A stretch of DNA of 64,000 bases, taken from Flagellimonas algicola (GTDB lineage: Bacteria; Bacteroidota; Bacteroidia; Flavobacteriales; Flavobacteriaceae). The stretch covers positions 62,001-126,000 of the forward strand of contig NZ_VCNI01000003.1 of NCBI RefSeq assembly GCF_005937185.1, read 5' to 3'. The translations under genes were made by a program, and so were the position numbers. Below are positions 62,126 through 64,000 of the stretch, piece by piece (the stretch's first letter is position 1; every line of letters begins with the position of its first letter). The notes under the pieces are model-generated. The model made no database searches. It saw only the letters and a list, made by a program, of their open reading frames with translations, and was not told the DNA's origin.

Positions 62126-62695
62126 CTATTTTTGTCTAGACTGCGTTCGACTTGTCATTCCTTGTAATTTTAAATTCTCCTGCAGCATTTTCCTAGCCTT
62201 GAACAATTGCGATTTTGAAGTGCCTTCGGATATATGCAACATTTCTGCTATTTCATGGTGCTTGTAGCCTTCAATGGCGTATAGCAAAAACACCATTTTA
62301 TACCCTTCCGGTAGATTATCTATCAGCTGCTGCACATATTCCACATCCAAAATGGAGGATTGTTCTTCCAATTTTTCTACCTGCTGATAGGCCTCATCAT
62401 CATAAACCACAAATTGCTTTTTCCGTAAAAAGGAAATGCTCTCTCTCACCATTATTTTTCGAATCCACCCTTCAAAACTTCCCCTGTGCTCAAAGGAAGC
62501 CAGATTGCGAAACACCTTCACAAATGCACTGATCATAACATCCTCCGCAAACTGCACATCCTTTATGTACTGACGGCAAACGCCCAACATTTTGGGAGCA
62601 AATTTTTCATAAAGCAACTTCTGACAATTGGAATCGCCAGAAATGGACTTTTTGATCAGTTGCTTCTCGTTCGTATATAATGACACGATTTTCAA
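62126..62695 (-). CDS. ECF-type sigma factor (second copy)
   Basis: The 189 residues have region 2 (CQKLLYEKFAPKMLGVCRQYIKDVQFAEDVMISAFVKVFRNL, GSFEGWIRKIMVRESISFLRKK) and region 4 (LPEGYKMVFLLYAIEGYKHHEIAEMLHISEGTSKSQLFKARKMLQ). It starts a unit with an anti-sigma-like protein and an outer-membrane protein. The last ten or so residues (MTSRTQSRQK) are encoded by DNA resembling the dispersed repeat at 49260 and 60206, so the C-terminus may have been extended by an insertion. Confidence 0.92.
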   Translation of the reverse strand: MKIVSLYTNEKQLIKKSISGDSNCQKLLYEKFAPKMLGVCRQYIKDVQFAEDVMISAFVKVFRNLASFEHRGSFEGWIRKIMVRESISFLRKKQFVVYDDEAYQQVEKLEEQSSILDVEYVQQLIDNLPEGYKMVFLLYAIEGYKHHEIAEMLHISEGTSKSQLFKARKMLQENLKLQGMTSRTQSRQK

Positions 62696-62805
62696 CAGTG
62701 GTTCTCGTTTAGTTTGTTATAAAGATAGACGAGGCGCTTTTCAAAATGGTTGCCTCTTGGAAAAATTTAATGGGATATAGTTGCAGAATGAGCGCCTTAA
62801 ACCTT

Positions 62806-62824
62806 CTAGCATCTAGCATCTAGC
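62806..62824. repeat. Short CTAGCAT heptad repeat
   Basis: About 2.7 copies of CTAGCAT lie just before the stop codon of the polyprenyl synthase gene (minus strand ends at 62830). It resembles the other low-complexity tracts of the window. Confidence 0.6.
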
Positions 62825-62829
62825 AAAAT

Positions 62830-63807
62830 CTATTTTTTACGATCCACAACATAGTTGACCATCAAGGTAAGCGCGCTCTTGTATTCGGAATCTGGGTAAT
62901 TGTTAAGAAGGTCTAAAGCCTCGTCCTTGAACTCAAGCATTTTTGTGACTGCGTATTCCAAGCCGCCCATTTCTTTTACATAGGCTATAACTTCCTTTAC
63001 CCGTTTCTTGTTCTTATTGTGCTTTTTGATGGAATTAATTAGCCAACGCCTCTTGTCTTTATCACTCTGGTTCAATGCATAAATAAGCGGAAGGGTCATC
63101 TTTTGTTCCTTGATATCTATTCCAGTGGGCTTTCCGATTTTCTCCTCGCCGTAATCGAACAGGTCATCCTTTATCTGAAAGGCCATTCCGCAGAGTTCCC
63201 CAAACCGTCTAAAAGTTTCCACTTCTTCTGAATCCGGTTTAACCGAACAAGCCCCCATACTACAGCAGGCAGCAATAAGGGTCGCGGTTTTTTGCCTGAT
63301 GATATCATAATAGACCTCTTCGGTGATATCCAAAAGTCGGGCTTTTTCAATTTGAAGCAGCTCTCCCTCGCTCATGTCCCTTACTGCATTGGATATAATA
63401 TGCAAAAGGTCATAATTTTTGTTCTCCAGTGCCACCAAGACCCCTTTGGAAAAAAGAAAATCCCCAACAAGTACGGCAATCTTGTTTTTCCACAGGGCAT
63501 TAATAGAAAAGAAACCTCTTCGTTTATGGCTGTCATCCACCACATCATCATGAACTAAACTTGCGGTATGGATCAATTCAATAATCGAGGCACCGGTATA
63601 TGTTCTTTCGTTGACATTTCCTCCATTGATCAACTTGGCGGTCAGAAAAACGAACATGGGTCGCATTTGCTTCCCTTTCCGGTTCACTATGTAGAAAGTG
63701 ATTCTATTGAACAATGCTACCTTGGAAGACATAGATTTGAGAAACTTCTCCTCAAATAGTTGCATTTCCCGTTCAATAGGTTCCCTAATCTGTGAAACTA
63801 CCTTCAA
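62830..63807 (-). CDS. Polyprenyl (octaprenyl-type) diphosphate synthase
   Basis: A 325-residue trans-prenyltransferase. The first Asp-rich motif DDVVDD is at 87-92, followed by RRG; the second, DDLFD, is at 214-218 with a preceding GMAFQIK. FQxxDD, KQMRPMFVFLTA and the C-terminal basic helices match the family. It likely makes the long isoprenoid side chain of menaquinone, consistent with ubiE in the same window. Chain length cannot be read from sequence. Confidence 0.93.
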   Translation of the reverse strand: MKVVSQIREPIEREMQLFEEKFLKSMSSKVALFNRITFYIVNRKGKQMRPMFVFLTAKLINGGNVNERTYTGASIIELIHTASLVHDDVVDDSHKRRGFFSINALWKNKIAVLVGDFLFSKGVLVALENKNYDLLHIISNAVRDMSEGELLQIEKARLLDITEEVYYDIIRQKTATLIAACCSMGACSVKPDSEEVETFRRFGELCGMAFQIKDDLFDYGEEKIGKPTGIDIKEQKMTLPLIYALNQSDKDKRRWLINSIKKHNKNKKRVKEVIAYVKEMGGLEYAVTKMLEFKDEALDLLNNYPDSEYKSALTLMVNYVVDRKK

Positions 63808-64000
63808 AACTTAGACGTTAGCAAATTTGGTTTTGGACGCTAAAAGTAGGGAAAATGGAAGAGTTCATCGCCGGATGTCCAAAGTTTTAAGATGGGTGGC
63901 CTAAAGCGTCGATAAAATACAGTTGAGAATTATCAATAAACAATTATTCAAAGGTGTTGAATGCTGGATGTTTGGTGTTTGGAACTTGGTACTTGGAACT
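63808..64000. other. Upstream spacer at the right edge
   Basis: No coding frame was recognised. On the minus strand TACTTTTA (63848-63841, 7 of 8 matches to TAnnTTTG) lies 33 bases before the polyprenyl synthase start. The last 22 bases are a TTGGAACTTGGTACTTGGAACT word repeat running off the window. Confidence 0.4.

Noticed and set aside
1..64000. Recent horizontal transfer or prophage in the window
   Set aside because: No integrase, transposase, phage structural gene or inverted-repeat-bounded element was found, and gene content is typical core genome apart from the loci described.

Overview
The window looks like a chromosomal segment of a marine-type member of the Flavobacteriaceae (Bacteroidota). 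Evidence: gliding-motility genes gldB and gldC, a PorT-type protein of the type IX secretion system, a TamL-type outer-membrane lipoprotein, a short RpoD without region 1.1, FtsZ with a very long acidic linker, DnaG and AccD without zinc ligands, and many promoters with the Bacteroidota -7 box TAnnTTTG (also several TACCTTTA-like variants). The genus cannot be fixed from sequence alone; Muricauda/Allomuricauda-like bacteria are a reasonable guess. Most of the window is core genome.

Layout. 1-1605: trkH (cut by the window edge) and trkA, K+ uptake. 1801-8638: ubiE/menG, porT, a TrmH-type RNA methyltransferase, tamL, class II aldolase and accD. 8685-13465: a lipoprotein, then rpsO, pnp and rpoD, each with a clear terminator. 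13757-15585: LytS/LytTR two-component pair, followed by a DUF5916 outer-membrane protein. 18077-19722: rpe overlapping a YpdA-like reductase. 19802-24555: small conserved genes of uncertain role (tightly packed ATP-grasp, NRDE, DinB, LysE and YHS genes).

24727-28308 is the most unusual metabolic locus: two adjacent genes, each with an N-terminal Rieske [2Fe-2S] domain, one fused to a glutamate-synthase-like FMN/[3Fe-4S] domain and the other to a complete thiamine-diphosphate enzyme. 28613-32492 is a divergent module: an ECF sigma factor, a small membrane protein and a Spy-like periplasmic protein on the minus strand, facing EF-hand, YHYH, YwqK-like and SCO genes with overlapping reading frames on the plus strand. 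An aldehyde dehydrogenase follows.

34190-34631 holds tRNA-Arg(TCG) and, beyond its terminator, three 97-bp tandem repeats; each repeat carries a copy of one arm of the long terminator hairpin. 35195-50645 is a complete division and cell wall (dcw) cluster on the minus strand, in the order mraZ-rsmH-ftsL-ftsI-murE-mraY-murD-ftsW-murG-murC-ftsQ-ftsA-ftsZ. It starts from a promoter overlapped by 10-bp-spaced GTG boxes and ends at a terminator after ftsZ. 50911-58871: hydrolase, engB, small proteins, gldC-gldB, nadE, an atypical LuxR-type regulator and dnaG. 59085-63807: two DUF805 paralogues, a zinc-ribbon protein, a second ECF sigma/anti-sigma-like module with an outer-membrane protein, and a polyprenyl diphosphate synthase.

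No CRISPR array, insertion sequence, prophage or rRNA gene was found. Non-coding repeats consist of the tRNA-linked array, a dispersed motif (TCGACTGCGCTC followed by TGACA) at three places, and short low-complexity tracts between genes.
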